Source: Brachionus koreanus
Lineage: Eukaryota > Rotifera > Eurotatoria > Ploima > Brachionidae
DNA length: 64,000 nucleotides
Reading direction: 5' to 3'
NCBI GenBank assembly: GCA_016987375.1
Contig: PJRA01000016.1
Coordinates: 539,331-603,330 of the forward strand
The notes beneath the pieces were generated by a model that did no database searches, was not told the DNA's origin, and saw only the letters and a list, made by a program, of their open reading frames with translations. Below are positions 44,955-56,768 of this stretch, piece by piece. The translations under genes and the position numbers were made by a program. Positions within the stretch are counted from its first letter, which is position 1. The number at the start of each line of letters is the position of its first letter.

Positions 44955-46019
44955 TTACATATTTAGTAAATTTTCATCATCAGATATATGATCATTAATG
45001 TTTTCATAAGTGTGTATTTCAGTCCTGCGATTTCCACATCTGCAGATCAAGTTACAAAGGTCCTTTTTAAAAAATTATAATTTAAAATTCTAAATTAAAA
45101 AAAAGCATACAGCTGAGCCTTCACCGATAGAATTCCAAAATCCAAAATTTGGAATTTGCTCCCAGCCAGTGGCTTGATTAACAAATCTCATGTACAAAGT
45201 GCCCACAATGAAGTATACAGCCAAAAGTCCAGTTAAACTTTATAACAAAATTTTAAAAAAATTTCTTTTTTTTATTGTTTTAATTAATTACGCAATTAGA
45301 ATAATTGATAAGACTCCTAGTTTAGATTTTTTTTTAGACGGCAGTGTTGATGTTGAGTTGGTGTTTGTTGTTGAAGTTGTGGTTGGATCCGAAACTTTAG
45401 TTGAATTTGCTTGGACAGTTGTTGTTGATGATGTTGATGTAGCTGTTGTTGTTTGATTTTTTGAACACATGTCTTTTGTTTTAAGCATAAAAACATAAGC
45501 GCATTCTTGACGATCTGTATTTTCCTCTAGCATGGTAAATTCCGAATTTATCTTGTTCGGATCACACATCAAATAAAATACTGCATTTCTTTGGTTTTTA
45601 TTGCATGCATTTTCGTATTTATCCCCATTTTTATAGCTTACTCGTATAAATTCGCCATTTCCCTCAAGGTCAACATCATTTAATCGACCTAAAACCCATT
45701 GCCTGTTATTTCGAGACTTCTCTATCTGAATAAATGCTTCATCAGAGAAAGAAGCCTTTTCAGCCTGTGAGCAAATGCTCAAAAAATATTTGTGTTCATT
45801 GTCTTCCCATGTGAAATTTCTTCCTTTAAATTGATTCAAACGTTCTAGCAGATTTTGTTCGAACTTGCTAGAATCGGAGAGCTCACATTCACTAGCATGG
45901 TGAATCTCTTTTGTAGTAGTAGTAGAAATTGTCGTCGTTGTTGAAGCGTTCTGTGAAACGGGGTCACTTAGTGCATGTTGGAATAGCACGAAAATAGCCA
46001 AGTATGCCAGGTATTTCAT
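44955..46019 (-). CDS. M6PR: Cation-dependent mannose-6-phosphate receptor
   Basis: This is a type I membrane lectin that carries lysosomal enzymes from the Golgi to endosomes. Exons are 46019-45292, 45237-45111 and 45062-44955 (320 aa). It has a signal peptide (MKYLAYLAIFVLFQHALS), a Thr-rich stretch and one lectin domain: IQIEK, VLGRLNDVDL, YKNGDKYENACNKNQRNAVF and CAYVF line up with the vertebrate protein. One membrane helix (VLSIILIALTGLLAVYFIV) crosses the exon 1-2 junction. The cytosolic tail has WEQIPNFGFW and ends DDENLLNM, an acidic-dileucine sorting signal like vertebrate DDHLLPM. The four sugar-contact residues (Gln, Arg, Glu, Tyr) appear kept. In the metal/phosphate loop YDNHC is YENAC. 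A Thr/Ser-rich stalk (ATSTSSTTTVQ onward) that the vertebrate receptor lacks precedes the membrane helix. The start ATG is supported by the signal peptide. Confidence 0.9.
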
Positions 46020-48602
46020 TTTAGCTTTTTATGGGACTAATTTAATTAAAAAAGGGAAAAATGACTAACTTTAGTTATGAAAACCAAGTTTTTAATGCGA
46101 AATTTTATAAATAATTTTAGATGTGCAAGTATTAATTTTTGTATGTAATAGAAAATTTATGAAAAATAATGCAAAATTAGTCAGAAGTAAAATCTGACAT
46201 CGTTTAATTTCCCTCCTAATTTTAAAAATTTATGAAAATAATTATTTTAACATTTTAGAGATTTTTAACTATACGAACAATAATGTTTGTCTTTTCTTAT
46301 CTGAATAGTTTTTAATTTTTTATTGCTAAAAAAATAAATTATCTAACTTATCGATATACGAAGTTAAATAATTTATTAATGATAAAAGAAAAATATTTTT
46401 GATATTTTTAAAATTCAAAATAATTTTTTGACATTTTTATTTTAGCATCACAAATTTTATGAAATATTTTTCAAGAATATAACGATCAATTTAATAATTT
46501 TACGATAAATTTTTCCTTTTTTTGGTCTAAAGTTTAGTTATTTTTGAAAAAAAAATAGGGTAAAAAAAATTTACTTGACAAAACTATCTCAATTAAAATA
46601 TAAAAGTCAAAATTTAGAGTCAAATCAAACAACCTTTTAAAAATCATCAACAGAAATAATCAATATAGTGACATCTTCAAAAATTTTTAAATTTAAATTT
46701 TTAGATTAAAATGGTAGGTTATTTTAAAAAATTCGAAAAAGCAGTGAACATAAAGCACATAATAAAATTAAAATTTCTGACAGATATTATTTTGCTGTAA
46801 TTACAATTCATCAACAATTTCAAGGTTAATAAACATGAAAGTATCCATGTCATTAATAACCGATTAATACTTCATTTATTTAATTAGTTCAAAAATAATT
46901 ATTTTAAATTATAAAATTAAAAATCATTAAATTAAATTTTCGAATTCTTTTTTAAATTCATATAAATCAATTTGATATTATTGAATATAAAAAGCTTAGC
47001 AAAGTAAAATTTATGATCAAATTTCAAAATATTCATTGATCTCTTAATCACAAAGCTATTAAGCTTTATAAAAATATTCAAAGATTTTTGATCAGTGATT
47101 TTTTTTATGACAGAAGTAGAAAAAAGCATAAAAATGCAAATCTAAAAAACACATAAAATAAAGTAAGATTTTTTATTTTTTAAAATTGTTTATTTTTATT
47201 GATTTACAAAAAAATTGATTTTTACTTGACTTAAATAAAAAAAAATGAAAAAAACATAAAAAAATAATTTTCAAGTTAAATCAAAAATGAAAAAAAAACA
47301 GTTAACTCGATGAGGACCAAAAATCATAGCGTTGTGTTAAATCCAGAATGCTTTTGTCTAGATTGTACTCAGTGTTCATGTATATTGTTTTCTGATTCAG
47401 CTATCATTTAATGTCTTGTTGCTTATATGATAATTTTGACTATCTGGATCTAGTCAGTTAAAAAATTTGTAAATAAGTCAAGTTCAAGAAAAAGAAAAAC
47501 AGGAAAATGGTTTAAAAAAGATTAAACAATTTATGTGTTTTGATCATTATTATTTTAAAAAAAATTCTGATTTTTTAAAACATTTATGTGAATTTTATTT
47601 TTTTTAGGCAAAAGATAACATTCTATCAAGAGTCCTATGCTGAAAAGCAAAAAACCTTTATTTTTTTTTGAAAATTATCAATGTAATAAAAGTAATTGAC
47701 TTCAAAATTTAATTCAACTAATTTGAATATTGAAAAATGATAACTTTTGGCAAGTTTTACTTTTGAATTTTTTGAAAAATAACACAAAACAGTTGAGCAA
47801 TAATCAAAAATTAATAATGGCAAAATAAACGACTAAAAAAACAGAAATTTAACAGAAGTAGATAGAAAGAAAAGTATATTAATATTAAACATTTTTTGTA
47901 TTTTTTTTTCTTTTTTTTTAATTTAAATAATTTCAATTCTATGAAGCTTAAAACAAATAAATAATAATAAAAAAAACATTTTTGACTTCTTTCTTAATAA
48001 ATTTAATCATTTATTGAATTTTTTCAATTTTCAATCTAATCTTAAATCAAAATTTTTAAAAATTTATTTAATTTTAATTACAAAATAATTTTATTTTCAT
48101 TGAAAAAAATTTAAAAAACGAGCCAAATATAAATGGTCAAAAAACCCCTCCGGTATTTGAGTATTAGCACAGATAAACTTTAAGATTTAAACACCTGCAC
48201 TTTATGTTTCAATTGTTTAGTAAACTATCTAGAACTAAAAAGAAAAAAATTAAAATTTTTTTATTTCTTAGTTACTCTATTTTTTTAAGTTTAAAACTCC
48301 TAATTAAATTTTAAATTAAAAATTTAAAAAAAAAAGTTTTTCCAAATTGTTTGCTCATGTAGTCAATTTCGTAATGAAACATTTGCAATTTAATTTTTTT
48401 TAATTTTGTTTAGCATCCTTGACTTGAAGTCTTTTTTACTTAACAAGTATAATATATTCAAATGAGACTGAAAAATTGAAAAATTTTTAACTATAGTTTA
48501 AAATTAATTCTACTCATAAATTTATTAAATCTAGCCATTTGGACATGCCAGACAAATATTTATTGAAAAAAAAACTTAAAATTTAGATTAAATAATTGAA
48601 AA
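46020..48602. other. Intergenic region between divergent M6PR and PSMB5
   Basis: About 2.6 kb of AT-rich sequence should contain the promoters of both genes, which face away from each other. Near 48120-48167 there is a reversed member of the CACTCAAA repeat family (CCCCTCCGGTATTTGAGTAT). I see no other gene or clear repeat. Confidence 0.5.
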
Positions 48603-49512
48603 ATGTTGTCTTTAGTACAAAGAAATGAAGATGAAATCTTAAACGAAACAAGAACTATTATTGAAAGATCGTCTATACCGCCTGGAATAAGCAGCATTGA
48701 GATGCCTCCATTCAGTGACGTAAGTCTAAAAATTTCAAAAAGCTAAAATCCACTTTCAAATTTGTTAAAAGCCTAAAACATTTTTGGCCCAATACACCAA
48801 ATCTGATTCAGCAGTTAAAATAAAATTTAATCGGGGTACAACAACTCTGGCTTTCAAATATCAAGGAGGAGTTATTGTAGCGGTAGATTCAAGGGCCACC
48901 GGCGGTTCCTACATTGCATCTCAAACTGTCAAAAAAGTAATTGAGATAAATCCATATTTGCTGGGCACAATGGCTGGAGGTGCAGCTGATTGTCAATTTT
49001 GGGAAAGAGTTCTTTCCAAACATTGCCGCATTTACGAGCTAAGAAATAAAGAGAGAATTTCTGTTGCAGGTGCGTCGAAAATTTTGGCAAACATGGTTTA
49101 TTCCTACAAAGATATGGGACTTTCAATGGGAACTATGATTGCCGGATGGGACAAAAGAGTATTTGAATAAACTAATAGAATGTTTTTTTTCAATTAATTT
49201 ACTTAAAAAAAGGGACCTGGTCTTTATTATGTCGGCGATGATGGAACTCGTGTGACCAACAACATTTTTTCTGTCGGTAGCGGCTCAACTTATGCCTATG
49301 GGATCCTGGACAGCGAGTACAAATGGGAATTGACTGACACTGAGGCCTATGAGCTAGGTCGAAGAGCCATTTATCATGCTACGCATAGGGACGCTATGTC
49401 TGGTGGTATGGTCAGAATTTATCACATGAAGAGCACCGGTTGGGTTAAAATATCTGAAGAGGATGTCACTGACTTGCATTACAAATACAAAGAAGCCGAA
49501 TCAAGACAATGA
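48603..49512 (+). CDS. PSMB5: 20S proteasome subunit beta-5 (chymotrypsin-like catalytic subunit)
   Basis: Exons are 48603-48719, 48772-49158 and 49213-49512 (267 aa), with introns of 52 and 54 nt. The propeptide ends NRG and the mature enzyme starts at Thr62 ([12 protein letters not shown]), the N-terminal nucleophile. The other catalytic residues are in place: Asp78 and Arg80 (VDSRAT; mature 17 and 19) and Lys94 (mature 33). Met106 (mature 45) and Ala110 (mature 49) form the S1 pocket typical of beta-5. [20 protein letters not shown] and [20 protein letters not shown] are nearly identical to the human protein. The C-terminal domain ([23 protein letters not shown]) is complete. This is the 20S core particle subunit, acting in the cytosol and nucleus. 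No anomaly seen. Confidence 0.97.
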
Positions 49513-51941
49513 AAAAATTTTTATCTTATTTTTGTAATTTAATCAATCATAATTGATATTTTTAAGTTCTTTTATTTATTACTTAAACACTTGATATAAA
49601 TTTTCGGTTTACGACATTTCAATAAATATTTAAACTTTCAAAATTGGATTTATTTTTTTTGTAAAAAAAGAAAAATAAATTTTTTTTTCAATGAATGGTA
49701 GAACTTTTCGTTCAGAATGAGAAAATTAGATGAAATAAGATCAGACAAACTTAGTTTGTTTTTATTAGAATGAATTTGGGGTTTAAGGTATTTAATAAAA
49801 AATAGTAAATTAATTTTAGAAAAAAAGTCAAAAATTAGATTAAATTCCAATCTTGATGGTTTTATCCCCATTTTCATTTTCAAAAGTATTTTTGTTTATT
49901 AAATGAAGCCAAAGTACTCCGTATAAATGACCATTTGGAGTATTAAATTCCAAATTTAGATGGTTTTATCGATACTGTCACTTTCCAATTTATTCTGATT
50001 AATTAATTAGAAACACTAGAAAGTCAGGTTGATTTTTCATAAAAATTTTAAATTAAGCTTTTAAAAGAAAAAATTACATTTAAAATTTTAAGCTAATAAT
50101 TGAATTGTAGAATTTTATGTAAAAAAATTCAGTTTTCAATTTTTCAAAAAGGGTTGTAAAAATTCCCTCGGACGTTCTAATTTTAAAGACACAAAATGGG
50201 ATCAGTATGACCAAATAGAGTATAGATACATTAAAAATTTTTGAAATATTTAAGGTTAAAATTTTAAAGTATCAGAAATTTCATTTTTATATAAGTGTAT
50301 TAGCGACTTTAAATGTTTGATATCTCTATGTTTTAATGTTTTACTTTTTAGACTATTGGGCAAATTAAATTATTGTAGCTCTTAATTTCCAATTATTTTT
50401 TCTAATTAATCTGTTTTATAATTTCTCTCAAAATGATTCTTTTTTAGTTTTTTGTAAAATTTTATTTTTATCCACTTCCCTTTTATCGATCTTTCTCAAG
50501 TAGTTATCTTCTATTTCCATGTACATTATTTACACTTTCAATTTCATTTGTAATTTTTCTCTTATTCAATTTTCGGTTGTTGCTGAAATTTGGAACAAAA
50601 TTTAAAAATAGAATAAAAATTAATGTTAAAAAAGCTTAAAACTTTTTTTCTGAAGGCTTTTAATTAGTTCTGTGAGTGCAGCAAACTGATCTTTTCAGAT
50701 TTTTCATTATAGTGCAACTTTGAATGTTGCACCATGTTACATTTACAGAACTTGCTTACATTTTGTTCTGTTATATTGTACTTAATTTCACAAAATCCAA
50801 TTTTCAGTATTTTTAATTTTGATCAATTTTTTCAGTCATTTAAATCCTCAGATCATTGATCTTGGTTTTGTGAAATTTGTTAGAATTGAACAGAACAACA
50901 TGTTAAAAATTCTTATAACTTTTCTCTCAAAAGTCAAAAGCAAGTTCTGTAAATGCAACATGGTGCAACATTCAAAGTTGCATTATCATGAAAAATCTGA
51001 ANNNNNNNNNAAGTATGTTGCAGTTTGTTGCACTTATAGAACTAATTATAAGCCTTCCGAAAAAAAAGTTATTAGATATTTAAGCATTTTTTTTTGTTCT
51101 AATTGTTTAATTTGTACCAAATTTCACAGAACCATTGATCTTTTTAATTACTTATTTCACGTGTACATCAATATTGTTTCTTAAAATGTCAAAATGTTCA
51201 TAAATTTTAAAATTTAAGTGTCTATGTCAAATTTTCTAAAGCCATCTCTATTTGTTTTCTCTCTATTAGTTAACAATATACTTTACTGTACATTCTGTAC
51301 AATTAAAATTTTCTTTTTTGTTCATTAAATTTTTATATTTCACCCATTTTTGAACTCTAATTTTTGCTTTCTAGAATTTTTTTTTTTTTTGAAAGTATTG
51401 TAAGAAAAAAATTTACATTGCAGACTTAGAACTTTTAAAATCTTTCCACTTTTTTTGCACATTTATATTTATAATTTTTGAGCCAAAAGAGAAAATTTTA
51501 AATTGATCAAAAATTTTTCCTAAAATAAAGACTAGGAATTAACTCTGTTTAATTTTAAAAAATGAACAATCTTTATTTAAATTTCAACCTATTTCTAAAA
51601 TATTCAGCAAATTGAAAAATAATAAATTTGACACTAAAAAAAACCGTAATAAATTCAACTTCACAGTCAAAAAATAAAAAAATGTATCTGAAAATGATGA
51701 TAACTTGATCTTTTTTAAGGTAATGTTCAATGTTACACTTGATTTTTTAGTCTGCAAATTTCTGCACAAATTTTTGGCATGCAGAATTATGCACAATATT
51801 TCGCTATGGTTTAACATGAAAATATGTTTCTGCAATAAATTTTTTTTTAACTAATTGATTTTTTATTTTATTTTTCGAGAATTTGGTCGCAATATTTATG
51901 TTATTTTCTAAATTTGCCTCCTTTTTTTAATTTTATTTTGA
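49513..51941. other. Intergenic region containing a large imperfect fold-back repeat
   Basis: No gene is recognised. The middle (about 50580-51135) is an inverted repeat described separately. Open frames here include the 9-base gap or are AT-rich and unsupported. Confidence 0.5.
50580..51135. repeat. Imperfect fold-back repeat of a second family, with a 9-base assembly gap
   Basis: The inner arms pair TGCAACTTTGAATGTTGCAC and TTTACAGAACTTGC (50720-50760) with GCAAGTTCTGTAAATGCAAC and GTGCAACATTCAAAGTTGCA (50940-50985). The outer arms pair GAAATTTGGAACAAA and AGGCTTTTAATTAGTTCTGT with ACTAATTATAAGCCTTCC and GTACCAAATTTCACAGAA. The gap at 51002-51010 lies in one arm. Sequence matching the outer arm also occurs at about 7066-7190 (TGAAATTTGGTAAAA, CTAATAACTTTTTTTGCTGA) and near 16020-16070. 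I could not define exact ends or target duplications. Confidence 0.65.
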
Positions 51942-52784
51942 ATGAATGTTAATTTTGATCAAATTGAGCTTATTTTGAATGGAGCAGCAATAACTATTCA
52001 ATGTGCATGGCGAGCTTATAAATTTAGAAAAGACTTATCATTGACCATTAGACTTAATAGACTTAAGAACGACCTTGTCGTCACAGACACATTCCCAAAT
52101 TACCTAGCTTTAAGGTGTTTAAAAAATGACTTTATCTATGATGTAAAAATTTTGATTAACAACATGAATTTTTATTGTCACAGTTTGGTTCTTTGGCACA
52201 GTAGCCTCTATTTTAGAAATTTATTAGATAAATCAGACAAAAACTTGGACAGATATCAATTTGAAGTGAACATGTCTATCGATGCCTGGGAAATAATTCA
52301 AAAATTTATCTACGGATATGAAATATTGATTCCAGATGACCTAATGGATGAACTGGACCAAGCTGGCAAAGCGTTGAAGATCGATAGCTTATTAAATGAA
52401 TTGAACGAGCAAGCAATTAAAAAATTTGCATGCAATTTGAACAAAAATCAAAATAACAATTCAAGTTCAAATCCATCTATCTCATTGGCATTATCTCTTA
52501 ATTCAATAAATGACCAAGCGTCAAGCTTGGAACTGTATAAACCATTCCAGTTAATCAGCAACAATTACAAGTTTTTTAAGTGTATTATCAATTTGTATCG
52601 TCACCATAAAATCACACGTTCACAAACTTTAAGCTATTTGTCAACTAATTTTGTTGACTATTCTCAAATGAATGATCATCAACTAAACAAGTGCATATTA
52701 ATGCTCAAAACTTATTTGAAGCTTCGAAATTCTGATCTTATTTTAAAAATAATCGAAATTTATTTGAATAAAAAAGCTAAATAA
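51942..52784 (+). CDS. IQ-motif plus BTB/POZ domain protein
   Basis: This single-exon gene encodes 280 aa. Near the N-terminus AAITIQCAWRAYKFRKD (residues 15-31) is an IQ motif, expected to bind calmodulin or a myosin-type light chain. A BTB/POZ fold follows at about residues 60-160: FIYDVKILINNMNFYCHSLV, SLYFRNLLDKSD, FEVNMSIDAWEIIQKFIYGY. This is the classic D..i.i....f..Hk.vL...S..F...l pattern with a BACK-like tail. There are no Kelch repeats or zinc fingers, so it is not a standard Kelch-type ubiquitin ligase adaptor. I do not recognise an orthologue. The lack of introns contrasts with most neighbours and could mean retroposition. Confidence 0.75.
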   Translation: MNVNFDQIELILNGAAITIQCAWRAYKFRKDLSLTIRLNRLKNDLVVTDTFPNYLALRCLKNDFIYDVKILINNMNFYCHSLVLWHSSLYFRNLLDKSDKNLDRYQFEVNMSIDAWEIIQKFIYGYEILIPDDLMDELDQAGKALKIDSLLNELNEQAIKKFACNLNKNQNNNSSSNPSISLALSLNSINDQASSLELYKPFQLISNNYKFFKCIINLYRHHKITRSQTLSYLSTNFVDYSQMNDHQLNKCILMLKTYLKLRNSDLILKIIEIYLNKKAK

Positions 52785-53930
52785 TACTTTTTGCTTATTT
52801 TGTTTAGTTTTTTGTTTAACAAAAAAATTTTTAATTTCAATTAAATCCCAAAATAAAGAAATCAATTTTTTACCATTTGAAAAGGCCATTAAAGCTATTT
52901 TTTGTTTTATAAATTTATCTTGAATAAATATTTGAAATTATTTTTTTAAAGAAATTAATAGAGTTTTAATACATTTTAATTGAAAATAAAATTTCCGCTC
53001 TATGGCTATTTTAATTGAAACATTTGAGAATAAAAAATAAGCTTTTTAATTGCTATCATAGCATTCACTCATTTCAGTCCTCAAATATCTCGAAGCAATA
53101 TTAGGAAATTTAAAGTATAGAGTATTTTCATTGCTATTTTGTTTAATACAATTTGATAATTATTCAAAAAAATATTTTTTTTTTCTAAATAAAACGATTA
53201 ATTGAACTGGATAAAAGTTAAATATTAAACTTAGGGCTTTTGAAACTTAGGTTAATAGTTTTTAGCTTTTAGATTTTTTTGGCCAAAAATCACTCATGGA
53301 TGGATTAATAGAAAAATTTAATTTTAAATCCAAGGACGCATTGATAAAGCCTAAAATAATATTGACATTTAATTTGTGCTCTTATTCTAAATTTAAATTT
53401 TAAATTTCTTTTTTTTTCTTATTTTTCAATTTAAAAGATTTTCATTAACGTGTTAAGATGATTACTATTCGTTTTGAATAAAAAACTAACAACAAAAAAA
53501 TAAGATTGTTTTAAATTTGAATTAAAATTTTAATTAAATTTTTGTTTACTTAAAATCAAATATACTATCTACTAGACTACTAATTAGTTTGAACAAAAAA
53601 AAATCTTTTAGAGGGAATAATAGAGAATTAAGGAAGATATCTATATAGTATTTTTGTTTTTTTTTCTTTTTTTTCTCTCAATGTTTAGGGTTAATTAAGT
53701 AAAGGGTATTTTTGAATGAATGAATGAATGAAAGAATTTATTTCTATCAATATATACCTGGATTGTTTGAATTTATCTACAATGTCGATTTTTTGAATAA
53801 ATCACGTGTGTATTTTCCTTTAACTTTTAAACTGTCTAGATTTTTTGAAATAAAAAAATATTGAAAAAAATTAATTTTTTTTTATTAAAAAATTTTCTTA
53901 ACTTTAATCATTTGTTAGATTGAAACCATC
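52785..53930. other. Intergenic region upstream of the claudin-like gene
   Basis: This is AT-rich DNA with no gene. A short TGAA repeat lies near 53715-53735. An acceptor-like TTTGTTAG stands just before the claudin-like start codon, so a 5' untranslated exon may lie upstream. Confidence 0.45.
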
Positions 53931-55259
53931 ATGTCAGATGATACAAATGTCTATTATTACCGTGATAGTTTAAGTCCAACGCAAAGCCTTAATCCGTCTC
54001 AATTCATCACCACTCGTGAGTATCTCACTCGGCTTACAGTAATGCAATCATTCAGCACATTCATCATATTTCTGGCATCAATAATTCAGGCAATAGCTAT
54101 TGGAATGTCCGAATGGTTTGTGCTAAACGTAAATGAGTTCATACCGACATCAAAAGGTGGCTTATGGGAATACTGCTACATTTCAAATGTAGGCATCATA
54201 GGAGACTACAGATGTTCCCGGTATGAAGAGTTGCCAAATTTTGGTGTATTTGTCAACAGACGACTATACGATTCGCGAATACTCTTGTTGTGTAGTACAG
54301 GCTTTTGTTTTCTAATTCTACTCATAGAAATATTTGGAATTCTGTGTTTGACTCTTGCCGAGTCTAGAGGAGACATTATTGATACCATAGTGGCACAAAA
54401 TTCAAATTTATTTCGCTACAAAGAAAGACCAATTGTTCCCGATTCGCCCAATTTGAAAATAAAGTCACACCAGAGCAGCAAAATTTTGGGCAACGAAGAC
54501 AACAACTCGGCCAGATTCACAACTAGTATAATTGTCAATGCAAATGCAAATCAATCCGGCATGTATAGGACAGTTAAGCCTACTGGATATTTTGCTTTTT
54601 TGAGTATAGCTTTGGTCACTTTGGTAGGAAGTATCATGGAATTTATTCTGAAAGTGTCCGGCTTTGCACTTTTTGATGCTTATGTCAATCAACTTTTGTC
54701 ATTGAACACTGTCTTTATTTCTTACAGGTCATTTAGCTATTGGATGGTAATTATATCTATGGGTCTGATAGTCGTGTTTTGGCTATTCAAAGTAGCTGCC
54801 ACAAGGTATATAATTACATTGACTAGAAATTTAATTGAACCTAGGCCAATTATTATTCCCTCAATTTATACTCAATCAGCTGATATGGATGCAAAATACA
54901 ATCAATATTTACCAAGTAAATATTTTGGTTTAAAATAATTTTAAATAAAATTTTTTTTATTTAAATTGTAAGATTATACCACAGTGAGTAGAATTTTAAG
55001 TGAAAATGAAAATTTTGAAAATAATGATAGAGCAGAAGAAGAGTACGGCAATTTTCCGTCTAAATCTTGCTATGAAAATAAGATTAGTAGAGAGCAGGAC
55101 TTTCTGAGCAATGGCAGCTATACAAGCAGACAATCAAACAATGATTCTAATTATTATCATGAATATTTGCAAATTGATGGCATCAAATTGGAGAAAAATC
55201 AACCAAGTCCTAGTTTGAATCATGATGTTAGATCAATTACTTCGGTTGTGAGATTTTAG
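53931..55259 (+). CDS. Claudin/PMP22-superfamily four-pass membrane protein
   Basis: Exons are 53931-54927 and 54973-55259 (427 aa). The first extracellular loop has the superfamily signature W62...GLW(77-79)...C82...C95 (EWFVLNVNEF, GGLWEYCY, YRCSRYEE). There are four hydrophobic helices, at about residues 38-60 (FSTFIIFLASIIQAIAIG), 115-138 (ILLLCSTGFCFLILLIEIFG), 220-245 (FAFLSIALVTLVGSIMEFI) and 267-287 (SFSYWMVIISMGLIVVFWLF). The second intracellular loop is unusually long, about 80 residues, and the second exon adds a polar cytosolic tail. If the 45-nt intron (donor GTTTAA, weak) is retained, translation stops after YFGLK at 54938, giving 335 aa. It probably acts in cell junctions or as an accessory channel-like tetraspan; no specific orthologue is recognised. 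Confidence 0.78.
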
Positions 55260-56768
55260 CCTGTTTAAATTTTTGTTAGAATTTTTTTTCCTATTTTGAT
55301 TAAAATTAATGTGAATAAATTTATTTTATATATCGTATAGAACAAGAAAAATTAATTGTTTTTTTTGCTAAAATTAAATTAAAAAAAAATAAAATGTAAC
55401 TAGAACTAGTGTAGGGTAAGATCAGTGGCGGCCACAGGACCGCCAAGTCTTGGTGTCGACCATTTTGATTGCTATATACACAAATAGAATTTAAAATTTT
55501 TATATATTTAACTAGAAGTAGTGTTAAAAGAAGTGAGTATAAGAAAATTTGTTGGCCGTCACCTACCGTACCCAACATTAACTAAAAAAGTAAAAAAGAT
55601 TGTTATTTAAATCGAAGATAAATTTAATATAATGCAACCCTCATAAAATGTAACTGTATTCATAGATGTGAGAAAAATTGTCCTTCTAGGAAAAATGGTG
55701 CTCATTGCAATTCAATATGGCATCTTAAAGTTAATGATCAATTCAAAATATCATTTCAAATCAAAGAGTTTTTCATTAGATATTAAAATAAATCTTTGAT
55801 TTAATTTTTATATCATTAATTGAACACCCTCAATTCAATAAAATAATTTTATAAACAATTTTATCTGAAGTCATTAACTTTTTGTTTAATTTCTAAAAGC
55901 CCAAAAATGTTTATTAAAAATCCTAATAGATCTTGTAAAAATCAAATAATATATAATTTAATCTTTTAAAAAATTATAGCTAAAAGCTAAGATTTTTGAT
56001 TTTAAAAATGGTTTTTAAAATTTTTAAAAAAAAAACTATACTCATTAAAAAACAAATATAAAAAAAGTTTGGACTTTTATACATCTCTGAAAAACGCAAA
56101 CTTATTTTTTCATTTAGTAATCAATTTGATCTTCTCTTCAGTAAACTTCATTTTTGAACTAGTTCTTCAATTTTTTGGTACCATTAGCTTATTAATTAAA
56201 AAATTTATTTTTAAGGTTTTTTTATGGTCAGAGTAAAACATACTAAATAGGAATCAAAATTTAGAAAATTAAGTTCTCATAAATTTCATGTTCTTTTCGA
56301 GTATTTTTAATGTATTATAGAAAGAATATTTTGGCCAAATTGAAAAAAAGCAATTTAGTATTTACAGATTTGGAAGCAAACAGCTTTATATCATTGCAAA
56401 TTGAAAAAAAAAAACTATTTTTTATTATTTATTAAAATCAAAAATTATATTATATAAAATTTTTTTTTATTATTTTATGATAATAGTACACTAATCATTT
56501 TCAATTCCCTTTTGCATATCATTTTGTAGAAAAAAAAGGCGATCATTTTGAATTGAAATATAAAATAAATTAGAGAAGAAAAAAATTCTAAATGATAATC
56601 AAGTAAGTCGTCAAACAAAAATCTATCCGATAATATTGACTTACAGAAAAAATAATAGAAAATCTCAATAAGAAACTAACTCGAAACTAAGAGAAAAAAA
56701 TTGTACACGACAATTGGTTATTTTGATCTATTTAATTAAGAAAAATTTTTAAATTTAAAAAATAAATA
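55260..56768. other. Intergenic region with a possible small inverted-repeat element
   Basis: Only the block at 55411-55576 stands out, being less AT-rich and having imperfect inverted ends. The two flanking genes converge here, so only transcript 3' ends are expected. Confidence 0.5.
55411..55576. repeat. Short block with imperfect terminal inverted repeats
   Basis: The left end GTAGGGTAAGATCAGTGGCG (continuing GCCAC) and the reverse complement of the right end GTTGGGTACGGTAGGTGACG (continuing GCCAAC) agree at about 18 of 26 positions. Inside the left end, GGCGGCCACAGGACCGCC can form a hairpin. Composition differs clearly from the AT-rich flanks. No convincing target duplication is visible. 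Confidence 0.45.

Noticed and set aside
45190..45456. Plus-strand frame rich in Val across the M6PR stalk
   Set aside because: Antisense reading of the Thr-repeat stalk; the minus-strand gene is clear.
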